Of a stretch of DNA of 64,000 nucleotides, positions 34,667-42,808 are shown piece after piece (position 1 is the first letter of the stretch; every line of letters begins with the position of its first letter). This DNA is from Paractinoplanes ovalisporus (GTDB taxonomy: Bacteria; Actinomycetota; Actinomycetes; Mycobacteriales; Micromonosporaceae), in NCBI RefSeq assembly GCF_016834655.1, contig NZ_JAENHP010000029.1:59129-123128 (forward strand). Reading direction: 5' to 3'. The notes below the pieces were generated by a model that did not search any database, was not told where the DNA came from, and worked only from the letters and a program-made list of their open reading frames with translations. The position numbers and the translations under genes are program-made.

Positions 34667-36058
34667 GGGCTCGGGTGCGGACCGGCGGGCGACCGGCACG
34701 AGCAGGGCGACCAGGAAAGCTGCGGCCGCGACGACGGTCAGCACCAGGAACGAGGTGGTGTAGCCGGACTCGGCGGGCAGTCCCGCGGGGCCGGGGTGGC
34801 TCACCACGATCGAGCTGACGACCGCGGTGCCGAGCGAGGCTCCGATCGTACGGATGTTGGTGTTCATGCCGCTGGCCACGCCGGTCTGGTGACGCGGCAC
34901 GCTCTGGACGATCAGGTTGACCAGCGACGAGTAGACCAGGCCGAGCCCGATGCCGAAGACGCCGCCGGCGACGGCCACCTCCCACCGCTCGCCGTGGCGC
35001 AGGGCCAGCGACAGGGTGGCCAGGGTGCTCAGGCCGGCACCCCACAGCAGCTGGGCCTTGGGGCCGGCCCAGCGGGTCAGGGGGCCGGTCAGCGAACCGA
35101 AGACGGCCATCGTGACCAGCATCGGCAGCATCAGCAGGCCGGCGCCGGTGACCGTGGCCCCGAAGCCGTAGCCGGAGCTGGCCGGGATCTGCATGAGCTG
35201 GGGGAGGAAGGCGAACACCCCGAACATGGCGGCACCGAACAGCAGCGCGACCAGGTTGGCGGTCCAGACGGCGGGCAGCCGCATCATGCGCATGTCGATG
35301 AGCGGTTCCGGCGAACGGAACTCCGCGACCAGCCAGGCGGCGAGCAGAACCACGGCGGCGGCGAGCAGGCCGAGCGTACGGGGGGAATCCCAGCCCCAGA
35401 CGGCGGCCTTGCTCAGCGGCAGCAGCAACGCGACCAGCCAGCCCGAGAGCAGCGCCGCCGAGAGCCAGTTGACACGGCCCGGAGTCCGTACCGGGGATCG
35501 GGGCACCAGACGCCAGGCGAGCAGCCCGACCACGATGACCACGGCCATGGGCAGCCAGAACAGCCAGCGCCAGCTGAGCGCGCCGACGATCGGTCCGGCC
35601 AGCACGATGCCGAGGCCGCCGCCGGTGGCGATGACCGCGGCCAGCACGCCGATCGCGGAGGTGACCCGCGCGGGCGGGAACTCGTCGCGGACGATGCCGA
35701 ACGAGACGGGGAAGATCGCGCCGCCGAGGCCCTGGATGACGCGGGCGACGATCAGCACGGTGACGTTGGGGGCGATCGCGGCCAGCAAGCAGCCGACGGC
35801 GATGGCGGCCAGCGCGACCAGCAGCGCGCGGTCCTTGCCGGTCATGTCGGCGATGCGGCCCATCAGGGGAGTGGCGACCGAGGCGGCCAGCAGCCAGGCG
35901 GTGAGCACCCAGGTGACCGTGCCGGTGGAGGTGTGCAGATCCTGCTGGATCGTCGGGAGGACCGGCGTGACCAGCGACTGCATGAGCGAGAAGGCCGCCG
36001 CGGCGGCGGCCAGAACCGCGAAGGTCGTCCGCGGGCTGCTCTGATAAAGTCGAGGCAT
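34625..36058 (-). CDS. MFS drug efflux transporter (DHA2/EmrB-QacA type)
   Basis: The 477-residue protein has about 14 hydrophobic helices. The motif-A loop reads GRIADMTGKDRAL (about 67-79) and the antiporter motif region VIQGLGGAIFPV is near 107. It should export drugs or other small hydrophobic compounds with the proton gradient. The ATG at 36058 lies inside a palindrome and 6 nt after a TAATGT box, so the transcript appears leaderless and directly blocked by the divergent TetR protein. Confidence 0.93.
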   Translation of the reverse strand: MPRLYQSSPRTTFAVLAAAAAAFSLMQSLVTPVLPTIQQDLHTSTGTVTWVLTAWLLAASVATPLMGRIADMTGKDRALLVALAAIAVGCLLAAIAPNVTVLIVARVIQGLGGAIFPVSFGIVRDEFPPARVTSAIGVLAAVIATGGGLGIVLAGPIVGALSWRWLFWLPMAVVIVVGLLAWRLVPRSPVRTPGRVNWLSAALLSGWLVALLLPLSKAAVWGWDSPRTLGLLAAAVVLLAAWLVAEFRSPEPLIDMRMMRLPAVWTANLVALLFGAAMFGVFAFLPQLMQIPASSGYGFGATVTGAGLLMLPMLVTMAVFGSLTGPLTRWAGPKAQLLWGAGLSTLATLSLALRHGERWEVAVAGGVFGIGLGLVYSSLVNLIVQSVPRHQTGVASGMNTNIRTIGASLGTAVVSSIVVSHPGPAGLPAESGYTTSFLVLTVVAAAAFLVALLVPVARRSAPEPSVEAVPELSPVEV

Positions 36059-36086
36059 GCCTCCACATTAGCGGAGGGGTGCCTCC
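36052..36086. promoter_or_regulatory. paired TetR operators flanking the MFS -10 box
   Basis: GAGGCATGCCTC (36052-36063) is a perfect palindrome that contains the MFS start codon; GGAGGGGTGCCTCC (36073-36086) is a near copy. Their centres are 22 bp apart, about two helical turns. Between them, on the minus strand, lies TAATGT (36070-36065), 6 nt from the MFS ATG. The arrangement fits a TetR dimer pair repressing both divergent genes. Confidence 0.7.
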
Positions 36087-36110
36087 GGTTCGCAAGGTGA
36101 GGTGGGTCTC

Positions 36111-36662
36111 ATGGCGGTTGCCGTACGCCGTCCGCAGCGCGCCGACGCGCGGCGGAACTTCGACGCGCTGCTCGCGGCGGCTCGCGACGCCTTCGCCGAG
36201 AACGGCACCGAGGCGTCGCTCGAAGACATCGCCCGGCGCGCGGGCGTCGGGATCGGGACGCTCTATCGCAACTTCCCCGCCCGGCAGGACCTCTTCGAGG
36301 CCGTCTACGTCGAGGAGATCGACCAGCTCGGCCAGGTCGCGGCCGCAGTCGCCGAGCTGCCGCCGTGGGAGGCGCTCACCACGTGGATCGGTCAGTTCGT
36401 CTCGTACGCGGCCACGAAGCGCGCGGTCATCGAGGCGCTCAACCGCGAGTCGGAGATGTTCCGGTCGTGCCGGGCGGCCATGTACGAGGCGGGGGAGCCG
36501 CTCTTCCTGCGCGCCCAGGCGGCCGGCGAGGTGCGGGCCGACGCCAGCTTCGACGACACGCTACGCATGATCTCGGGGCTGACCTCGGGCGCGTTCGTCG
36601 ACACCGAGCAGCGCGACCGGGTGATCGGGTTCGCGCTGAACGGCCTGCGACCGGTCGCTTAG
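36111..36662 (+). CDS. TetR-family repressor of the divergent MFS gene
   Basis: The 183-residue protein has a TetR helix-turn-helix at about residues 30-52 (ASLEDIARRAGVGIGTLYRNFP) and an all-helical effector domain. Divergent position and the paired operators indicate local control of the efflux gene, with a transported compound as inducer. The ATG at 36111 follows GGTGAGG with a better spacing than the GTG at 36102. Its stop codon is the first part of a duplicated segment described at 36660. Confidence 0.92.
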   Translation: MAVAVRRPQRADARRNFDALLAAARDAFAENGTEASLEDIARRAGVGIGTLYRNFPARQDLFEAVYVEEIDQLGQVAAAVAELPPWEALTTWIGQFVSYAATKRAVIEALNRESEMFRSCRAAMYEAGEPLFLRAQAAGEVRADASFDDTLRMISGLTSGAFVDTEQRDRVIGFALNGLRPVA

Positions 36663-36730
36663 AGCCGGCCGCCGCGGGCAGCGTCGAGCGCCGTCGCCGC
36701 GCCGCCTGCACCCGTCGCCGCGCCGACTGC
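36660..36730. repeat. degenerate copy of the neighbouring gene's 3' end plus an 18-bp tandem repeat
   Basis: TAGAGCCGG and GCGGGCAGCGTCGAGCGCCG (36660-36695) repeat TAGAGCCGG and GCGGGCGGCGTCGAGCACCG at 36772-36828, the 3' end of the minus-strand gene starting at 37793, with about 20 bp missing between the blocks. The TAG here serves as the TetR stop codon. Next to it CGTCGCCGCGCCG(C/A)CTGC occurs twice (36692 and 36713). Confidence 0.65.
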
Positions 36731-36770
36731 TTTTCTCACCGCGGGGCCGGCCGCGCCCCGTTGGCTCCAG

Positions 36771-37793
36771 CTAGAGCCGGACGGCCTGGCCGCTGCGTGC
36801 ACTCTCGCGGGCGGCGTCGAGCACCGTCATGTTGCGGACGACGTCGTTCGGGTCGACCGGCAGCGGGCCCTCGCCGCGCACCGCGGCCGCGAACGCCGGG
36901 TAGTAGAGGTCCCAGCGGCCGCGCTCACTGCGTACGGGAGTGCCGTTGTCGCCCCGGTAGATGCGGCCCCACGCCTCTTCGGGCTCGACACCCCACTCGT
37001 CGCCCAGCTCGGCGGGGGACCGGCCCGCCTTGAGCGCGGCCTCCTGCCCGTCGATGCTCTCGATGACGAACGTGCCGGTGGTGCCCGCGACCCGGTAGCG
37101 CGGGCCCGGGGCGCCCTGACGCCAGCTGCCCCACAGGTGTGACTCGACGCCGTTGACGTGGTGCAGCGCCAGGAAGAAGTCGTCGTCGAGCTCGCCGCTG
37201 CCGCGGACCTCGGCGTAGGCCCGCACAGCGGGGCCGTTGAGCACCAGGGCCTGGTCGACCAGGTGCGACCCGAAGTCGAGCAGGGTTCCGCCGCCGGCCG
37301 CGCCCGGCTTGCGCTCGGGGGCCCACCGCTCGAAACGGGACTCGAAACGGCGTACGGTGCCGAACTGGCCGTCGTCGATGAGGCGCCGCAGCGTACGGAA
37401 ATCGGAGTCGTAACGCCGGTTCTGATAGACGCTGAGCAGCACACCCTTGGCTTTGGCGGCCGCCACGACCTCTCGGGTGCGTTTCGCGTCGAGCGTGAAC
37501 GGCTTGTCGACGACGACGTGCAGCCCCTGCTCGATCGCCTCGAGGGCGAGGTCGGCGTGGGTGGCGACCGGCGTCGAGATCGAGACCGCCTCGGCCCCCG
37601 CCTGCCTGAGGTCAGCGATCGAGTCGAAGGCGACCTGGGCGGGCAGCTTGGCGGCGAGCTCCTTGCGGCGCTCCTCGTTGGTGGTGACCACGCCGAGGAA
37701 CTCGATGTTCGCCGCCGAGGCGATCAGCGGCGCGTGGAAGATGCGCCCACCCGAGCCGTAACCGACCAGCCCGAACTTCACCGAGTCACTCAT
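36771..37793 (-). CDS. Gfo/Idh/MocA-family oxidoreductase (YdgJ-like)
   Basis: The 340-residue protein has a Rossmann motif GYGSGGRIFHAPLI at residue 11 and the catalytic VVVDKPFTLDAKRTREVV, where the EKP motif is DKP, so the Lys is present. The C-terminal sheet contains GGGTLLDFGSHLVDQAL with the conserved Asp and His. This is close to the YdgJ/YceM branch acting on sugars or polyols with NAD(P). The ATG at 37793 begins the Rossmann strand directly; the ribosome site is weak (GGCAGG). It shares no operon with the other family member at 32618. Confidence 0.9.
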   Translation of the reverse strand: MSDSVKFGLVGYGSGGRIFHAPLIASAANIEFLGVVTTNEERRKELAAKLPAQVAFDSIADLRQAGAEAVSISTPVATHADLALEAIEQGLHVVVDKPFTLDAKRTREVVAAAKAKGVLLSVYQNRRYDSDFRTLRRLIDDGQFGTVRRFESRFERWAPERKPGAAGGGTLLDFGSHLVDQALVLNGPAVRAYAEVRGSGELDDDFFLALHHVNGVESHLWGSWRQGAPGPRYRVAGTTGTFVIESIDGQEAALKAGRSPAELGDEWGVEPEEAWGRIYRGDNGTPVRSERGRWDLYYPAFAAAVRGEGPLPVDPNDVVRNMTVLDAARESARSGQAVRL

Positions 37794-37845
37794 GAGACGA
37801 AAGCCTGCCACATGTCCGCCGACCGGACGGCATCGACCGCCGACC

Positions 37846-37886
37846 TGTGGACAACCGCGTAACCGGATCGACACTCCTGTGGATGA
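37846..37886 (+). other. two DnaA-box-like motifs
   Basis: TGTGGACAA (37846-37854) is the inverse of TTGTCCACA, the actinobacterial DnaA-box consensus. TGTGGATGA (37878-37886) is a one-mismatch version of the inverse of TTATCCACA. They share orientation, are 32 bp apart and lie just upstream of a TTGACA element. A pair alone is not an origin. Confidence 0.4.
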
Positions 37887-37892
37887 CGGGCC

Positions 37893-37920
37893 TTGACAAG
37901 GCCGGGGCGTCCTTTAGTGT
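37893..37920 (+). promoter_or_regulatory. sigma-A-type promoter upstream of the ECF sigma gene
   Basis: TTGACA (37893-37898), a 16-bp spacer and TAGTGT (37915-37920) make a good housekeeping promoter. Its transcript would have a leader of about 105 nt before the sigma gene, including the small hairpin GGGTGTGACACCC near 37996-38008. Confidence 0.5.
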
Positions 37921-38032
37921 TCGGTCGCTCCTTGAGGGCGGCCAGGCCCCCTTGGTGGGTGGGTAGGGCCAGTTGGCAAAAGATCTTGGGCGCGGGGTGT
38001 GACACCCGAACGGCTCGCGACAGGTGGAGGGT

Positions 38033-38566
38033 GTGGACCACGACGACACCGCCGAGCAACGCTTCCGCGCGCTGCACGCGGCCACCTACATCGACCTGCT
38101 CCGGTTCGTGAAGAGGCGGATACCCGACGACGACGCGGACGACGTCGTCTCGGCCGCCTACCTGGTCGCGTGGCAGCGTCTCGGCTCGGGGCCGCCGCCC
38201 CGCGACGCCCGGCCCTGGCTGTTCGGCATCGCCCGCAACATCCTGGCCAACCAGTCCCGCCGGCGGCTGCGCCGCGGTGTTGTCGACGTCCGCATGGTGG
38301 CCGACGCCGCCGAGGCCGACCGCGCGCCCGGTGTCGACGCCCGCATCGACCTGGTGCGGGCGTGGTGGGCGCTGAGCGCCGCCGACCGGGAGGTGCTGGC
38401 GCTGGTCGCCTTTGACGGGCTCACCGACGTGCAGGCGGCGGACGTGCTGGGCTGCCGCCGCGCCACCTTCCGGATGCGGCTCAACCGCGCCCGGCGCCGC
38501 TTGCGTCTCGCGCTGGAGCCGGCCACCGACCTTCCACCCGCTGTCGAATCCTGGAGCCGAGCATGA
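38033..38566 (+). CDS. ECF-type RNA polymerase sigma factor
   Basis: The 177-residue protein has sigma region 2 (FRALHAATYIDLLRFVKRRI, then DADDVVSAAYLVAWQRL, DARPWLFGIARNILAN) and region 4 (ALSAADREVLALVAFDGLTDVQAADVLGC). There is no C-terminal SnoaL extension. The GTG at 38033 is placed after AGGTGG; a GTG at 38024 is an alternative. The stop overlaps the ATG of the next gene (ATGA), so the two are translationally coupled, as usual for a sigma factor and a membrane partner. Confidence 0.92.
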   Translation: MDHDDTAEQRFRALHAATYIDLLRFVKRRIPDDDADDVVSAAYLVAWQRLGSGPPPRDARPWLFGIARNILANQSRRRLRRGVVDVRMVADAAEADRAPGVDARIDLVRAWWALSAADREVLALVAFDGLTDVQAADVLGCRRATFRMRLNRARRRLRLALEPATDLPPAVESWSRA

Positions 38567-39321
38567 ACGACCTGGAACAGCTGTCGACCCTCGACCCGAT
38601 GCGCGACTTCGAACCCGGCGCCGAGCGGAGGGGCCGGGCCACGGCCGCGCTCGAGCGGACGTTCCGTGAGCCGGGCCCGACCCGCCAGAACATCGCCCGC
38701 CGGAACATCGGCTGGCGGCTGGCGCTCGGCGGCGTGATGGCCGTCGCGCTCGGCACCATCGGAGCGGTCACTCTGACCGGTGACGAGCCGGACCGGGCGT
38801 ACGCGTCCTGGACCGCCACGCCGAACGCCGTGTCCGCGGCCGACGCGCTGCCGCAGGCCCGGCAGTGCGCGGAGGGCTGGACCGACGGGGGGCCCCCGCC
38901 GACCGCCGCCGACATCCTGCTCGCGGAGCGCCGCGGCGACGCCACCCTGGTGCTGGTGAGAAAAGACGGCACCGGCCTGACCAGCTGCTTCGTTCTCGAT
39001 CCGGAGCAGGGGGCGGCCGGCGCCGACCTGCTCGACACCACCGCCCCGGCGCCCGCACCGGGCCGGGTGCGCAACGAGTCGTCGGGCGCCACCGAGGGCG
39101 GCGAGGGCTGGTACTCCAGCATGATCGGCCGGGCTGGAGCCGGCGTCGAGAAGGTCGAGATCGAGCTTCCGGACGGCACCGAGGTGCGCGCGAGCCTGCG
39201 CGACGGCTGGTGGGCGGCCTGGTGGCCCGGTCACGAGGGCGGCGTGGCCGACGGCGTACGCATCGTCGTGCACACCGCCGGCGGATCCGACAGCTTCCTG
39301 CCCTCAGAGGTGATGGGCTGA
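38563..39321 (+). CDS. membrane protein co-expressed with the ECF sigma factor
   Basis: The 252-residue protein has a cytoplasmic N-terminal part of about 48 residues (MNDLEQLSTLDPMRDFEP), one transmembrane helix (WRLALGGVMAVALGTIGAVT) and an extracytoplasmic domain of about 180 residues with two cysteines (RQCAEGW, TSCFVL). The ATGA overlap and topology suggest an anti-sigma factor or regulator of the preceding sigma protein. The zinc anti-sigma motif (HxxxCxxC) is absent, so it is not a classical ZAS protein. Confidence 0.85.
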   Translation: MNDLEQLSTLDPMRDFEPGAERRGRATAALERTFREPGPTRQNIARRNIGWRLALGGVMAVALGTIGAVTLTGDEPDRAYASWTATPNAVSAADALPQARQCAEGWTDGGPPPTAADILLAERRGDATLVLVRKDGTGLTSCFVLDPEQGAAGADLLDTTAPAPAPGRVRNESSGATEGGEGWYSSMIGRAGAGVEKVEIELPDGTEVRASLRDGWWAAWWPGHEGGVADGVRIVVHTAGGSDSFLPSEVMG

Positions 39322-39479
39322 GCCGCCGGATCGGAGCGACCCTATCGTCGCGAGCCTCCGACCTGCGGCGGGACCGTCTTCCGGGCAGCGTACGACCTGA
39401 GTGCGCGCTGTGATCCTGAGCTGTCGGATGGGTGACCACGGCCGCCGTTCGCGGCATCTGATGCGTCAACATTTGCCGC

Positions 39480-40304
39480 ATGAAGCCCGCACAGATCGAA
39501 CGCACCCCGTTCGCCGACCTCGATCGGCAGCCCCGCGAGATGACCACGATGCTGCTCGCGGCGCTGGAGGAGATGGGCCGCCATCCCGAGATCCGGCGGG
39601 TGCGGAACACGGCGATGCAGGCGCTGCGACCGGCCGCCGGCTGGCGGGTGCTCGACGCGGGCTCCGGCGCGGGCGACGTGGCCCGGTGGATCGCCACCGA
39701 GGTCGGCCCGGCCGGTGAGGTGATCGCGCTGGACTACTCGGCCGCCACGATCGCCGCCGCGGTGGAACGGCACGACGGCAGCAACGTGCGCTACACGACC
39801 GGCGACGTGTCGGCGATCGATCTGCCGTCCGACAATGTCGACGGCGTGTGGTGCGAGCGGGTGCTGCAGCACATCGACGACGCCGACCTGGCCATCGCCG
39901 AGCTCATCCGGGTGACCCGGCCGGGCGGGCGGGTCTGCCTGATCGACACCGACTGGAGCTCGCTGGCCTTCGACGGGGTGCCGCCGCGCCTGGCTCGCAC
40001 GGTGGTGTCCGGCATGCACGGCCGTCTCACGCCGAGGCAGGTCGACATGGGCCGCACGCTGCGCCGCCGGCTGGTCGGCAAGGGCCTGTCCGACGTCAGC
40101 GCGACACCGGTGACTTGCGTCTTCGGCGACCCGGCGTCGGCCGCGGTGGTGCTGCCGATGGTCAACCCGATGGTGCCGGAGCAGGCGTGGATGACGGCCC
40201 CCGGCGTACGGGAGAAGTGGTTCTCGCACGTCGACGAGGCGGGCGCCCGCGGTGACTTCCTGGCCGTGCTGACCATCTGGGCCGTCGCGGGCACGGTGGC
40301 CTAG
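39480..40304 (+). CDS. class I SAM-dependent methyltransferase (UbiE-like)
   Basis: The 274-residue protein has SAM motif I VLDAGSGAGDVARW near residue 57, motif II acidic loop ALDYS, GDVSAIDLPSDNVDGVW and the motif III-like LIRVTRPGGRVCLID. This arrangement is typical of small-molecule methyltransferases of the UbiE/COQ5 type. The substrate is unknown. The 158-bp gap before it holds no gene; AACATT lies 6 nt before the ATG and there is no ribosome site, so the start may be leaderless. The stop overlaps the convergent gene by 4 bp. Confidence 0.88.
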   Translation: MKPAQIERTPFADLDRQPREMTTMLLAALEEMGRHPEIRRVRNTAMQALRPAAGWRVLDAGSGAGDVARWIATEVGPAGEVIALDYSAATIAAAVERHDGSNVRYTTGDVSAIDLPSDNVDGVWCERVLQHIDDADLAIAELIRVTRPGGRVCLIDTDWSSLAFDGVPPRLARTVVSGMHGRLTPRQVDMGRTLRRRLVGKGLSDVSATPVTCVFGDPASAAVVLPMVNPMVPEQAWMTAPGVREKWFSHVDEAGARGDFLAVLTIWAVAGTVA

Positions 40305-40954
40305 CCGACGCTGCGGAAGTACTGCCGCTTCTTCTCGTCCCGCACGACGAAGCCGAGACGCCCCAGCTCCTCCCTGAGCTCCCGGATGTCCTCGTCGTCG
40401 CCGGAGTCGAGCGCCTTCTGACGGGCGGTGAAGACGGCGTCGGGCAGATCGGGCAGACCCGGGACCCACCTCCGGTACGTATCCAGGTAGGGATCCTCGT
40501 CGGCCCAGGCCATGCCCCGCGACGCGAACGCCTGGCGCAGCCGCTGTTTTGACAGGTGCGACGGCTCCCGCGCCAGCTCCTGACCGTTGCGCCCGAGCAG
40601 CACCAACTGGTCGCGGTCGGGGAACCCCACGGCGATCTCGCCCCGGGGCACGGCCCGACGGTGACCGGGCCGGGTGAGCACCACCTCGGCCGTGCCGATC
40701 CGCACGGTCAGCGACTCGGCGTCGACCAGGGCCGCGAAGATCAGCCCGATCACCGCCCCCAGCCCGAGCGCGACCACCAGGTCCCACGGCTCGGGCAGCC
40801 GGCGCACGAAGTTGAGCGGCCCGCCGAACGGCAGCCAGTCGATCAGCAGCAGGACGCCCCACAGCAGGGCGGCGCCCACGACCGGCAGGCAGAGCCACAC
40901 GAGCACCCGCGACCACATCGGGGTGGGTACGGTCGTCGTTTCCTGTTCCAGCAC
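40301..40954 (-). CDS. YqeB-like membrane protein of unknown function
   Basis: The 217-residue protein has two transmembrane helices near the N-terminus (RVLVWLCLPVVGAALLWGVL and DLVVALGLGAVIGLIFAALV) and then a soluble domain of about 145 residues. That domain (VRIGTAEVVLTRPGHRRAVP, IAVGFPDRDQLVLLGRNGQE, SKQRLRQAFASRGMAW) resembles the bacterial PH-like domain of YqeB proteins. The GTG at 40954 is the only start that places the helices near the N-terminus; the ORF upstream is unsupported. It probably sits in the membrane with the domain in the cytoplasm. No function is known. Confidence 0.75.
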   Translation of the reverse strand: MLEQETTTVPTPMWSRVLVWLCLPVVGAALLWGVLLLIDWLPFGGPLNFVRRLPEPWDLVVALGLGAVIGLIFAALVDAESLTVRIGTAEVVLTRPGHRRAVPRGEIAVGFPDRDQLVLLGRNGQELAREPSHLSKQRLRQAFASRGMAWADEDPYLDTYRRWVPGLPDLPDAVFTARQKALDSGDDEDIRELREELGRLGFVVRDEKKRQYFRSVG

Positions 40955-41050
40955 GCCACCGAGTCTCGCGGGGACGGGCGGGCGGGCGATACCGACTCGG
41001 GTCGACGTGGCGTAGACCAAAGTCGACTGCCCGTCGTCGCACGCCACCGG

Positions 41051-41056
41051 TAGCGT
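41051..41056 (+). promoter_or_regulatory. -10 hexamer TAGCGT of the leaderless kinase gene
   Basis: TAGCGT is followed by 7 nt and the ATG at 41064, with no Shine-Dalgarno sequence. The gap to the divergent YqeB-like gene is 109 bp. Confidence 0.5.
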
Positions 41057-41063
41057 CGCCGGT

Positions 41064-42170
41064 ATGCGGAGATGGCTGCTGGAGCTCGGGCTGGGCCTGG
41101 TGGCCGCCGCGCTCGGCGTCTTCTTCCTGATGAACCCGGCCCCCGACGACAGCGACAACGCCCCGCTGGCGCTCGAACTGTTCGTCGGCGCGCTCGCGGT
41201 GGCCGGGCTGGTGCTGTTCCGGCGCCGCCGCCCGGTCACGCTCACGCTGCTGGTGATGCCGGCCGGCATCCTGCTGGCCATGCCGATGGGCGTCACCCCG
41301 ATCGCGCTGTTCGCGGTCGGCCTGCACCGCCGGGCCCGGGTCGTCATCGGCCTGGTCACTCTGCACACCGCGGTCGTCGTCCCGCTCTATTACCTGGCGT
41401 TCGGGGCGACCCGCTGGTTCTACGAGAGCGTCGTCTTCATCGTGCTGCTGCACGTCAGCGTGGTCGCGATCGCGATGCTGGTGCGCTCGCAGCGGCAGCT
41501 GGTGGCGTCGTGGGCCGAGCGGGCCCGGCAGGCCGAGGAGGGGCAGCGGCTGCGGGTCGAGCAGGCCAAGCTGGCCGAGCGTGAGCAGCTGGCCCGCGAG
41601 ATGCACGACGTTCTGGCTCACCGCATCTCGCTGCTCGCCGTGCATGCGGGGGCCTTGGAAGTACGCCGTGAGTCCTCCCCCGAGGAGCAGCGTGCGGCCG
41701 GTGTGATCCGCGAATGCGCGCACGATGCCTTGGAAGACCTGCGTACGGTCATCGGGGTGCTGCGGGCCCCGGCCGAGGACCAGCCCCAGCCCACCCTGGG
41801 TGACGTGCCGGCGCTGGTCGAGCAGTCCCGAGTGGCCGGGGCCGATGTCGGGCTCGCGCTCGACAGCGACGGCGACGTGCCCGACACCGTGGGCCGGCAC
41901 GCCTACCGCATCGTCCAGGAGGCCCTGACCAACGCCCGCAAACACGCGCCGGGCGCCCCGGTGAAGGTGGCGATCAGCGGCGGGGCCGAGCACGGGCTCG
42001 ACGTCGCGGTCCGCAACACCCTCACCGGGCGGGGGCCGACCATGCCCGGCGCCGGGGCCGGACTGACCGGGTTGCGCGAGCGGGTGGCACTGGCCGGCGG
42101 TCACATCGAGCACGGCCCGACGCCGTCCGGCGAGTTCTATCTGAAAGCCTGGTTGCCGTGGCCACGGTGA
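41064..42170 (+). CDS. NarL-type (HisKA_3) sensor histidine kinase
   Basis: The 368-residue protein has four to five N-terminal transmembrane helices (LLELGLGLVAAALGVFFLM, then LTLLVMPAGILLAMPMGVT, then FIVLLHVSVVAIAMLV), a coiled-coil linker, the phosphoacceptor EREQLAREMHDVLAHRISLL (His near 180) and an HATPase_c domain (VQEALTNARKHAPGAPV, GAGAGLTGLRERV). There is no large outer domain, so it probably senses an envelope or membrane signal. Its end overlaps the response regulator start by 13 bp, so the pair is coupled. Confidence 0.93.
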   Translation: MRRWLLELGLGLVAAALGVFFLMNPAPDDSDNAPLALELFVGALAVAGLVLFRRRRPVTLTLLVMPAGILLAMPMGVTPIALFAVGLHRRARVVIGLVTLHTAVVVPLYYLAFGATRWFYESVVFIVLLHVSVVAIAMLVRSQRQLVASWAERARQAEEGQRLRVEQAKLAEREQLAREMHDVLAHRISLLAVHAGALEVRRESSPEEQRAAGVIRECAHDALEDLRTVIGVLRAPAEDQPQPTLGDVPALVEQSRVAGADVGLALDSDGDVPDTVGRHAYRIVQEALTNARKHAPGAPVKVAISGGAEHGLDVAVRNTLTGRGPTMPGAGAGLTGLRERVALAGGHIEHGPTPSGEFYLKAWLPWPR

Positions 42171-42808
42171 GAGTGCTTCTGGTCGACGACGACGCCCTCG
42201 TACGGGCCGGGCTGACCATGATGCTCGGGGCGTTCGACGATCTCGAGGTGGTGGGTGCGATCGCCGACGGCACCGAGGTGGCGGCCGCCGTCAACACGCA
42301 TCAGCCCGACGTCGTGCTGATGGACATCCGCATGCCGGGTCTCGACGGGCTGAGCGCCACCGAGTCGCTGCGGCGGCGCAAGGAAGCGCCCGAGGTGATC
42401 GTGCTGACGACGTTCGACACCGACGAGCACGTGCTGCGGGCGCTGCGGGCCGGCGCCGGCGGGTTCCTGCTCAAGCACACCCCGCCCCGCGAGATCGCCG
42501 ACGCCGTACGCCGGGTGGCCGGTGGTGAGCCGATGATGTCGCCCGAGGTGCTACGCAAGATGATCGGCCTGGTCTCCGGCGTGGGCGTCGACCCGAGCCG
42601 GGACCGGGCGCGCGCGGCCCTCGACAAGCTCAGCCCGAGCGAGCAGGATGTCGCCCGGCTGGTCGCCGAGGGCCGCACGAACCAGGAGATCGCGGCGGAA
42701 CTGCTGATGAGCACGGCCACCGTCAAGGCGTACGTGTCGCGGATCTTTACGAAGCTGTCGCTGACGAACCGGGTGCAGATCGCCCTGCTTGTCCACGACG
42801 CCCGCTGA
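42158..42808 (+). CDS. LuxR/NarL-type response regulator
   Basis: The 216-residue protein has a receiver domain (LLVDDDALVRAGL, phospho-acceptor DVVLMDIRMPG near 54, FLLKH near 105) and a LuxR helix-turn-helix (LSPSEQDVARLVAEGRTNQ, then MSTATVKAYVSRIFTKL). The GTG start lies inside the kinase gene. It is the partner of the upstream kinase. The last 62 bp overlap the 3' end of the convergent GH130 gene, the largest tail-to-tail overlap in the window. Confidence 0.94.
   Translation: MATVRVLLVDDDALVRAGLTMMLGAFDDLEVVGAIADGTEVAAAVNTHQPDVVLMDIRMPGLDGLSATESLRRRKEAPEVIVLTTFDTDEHVLRALRAGAGGFLLKHTPPREIADAVRRVAGGEPMMSPEVLRKMIGLVSGVGVDPSRDRARAALDKLSPSEQDVARLVAEGRTNQEIAAELLMSTATVKAYVSRIFTKLSLTNRVQIALLVHDAR

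Noticed and set aside
37846..37886. Replication origin
   Set aside because: Only two DnaA-like boxes, without dnaA, dnaN or a box cluster; the same for the pair at 63785.
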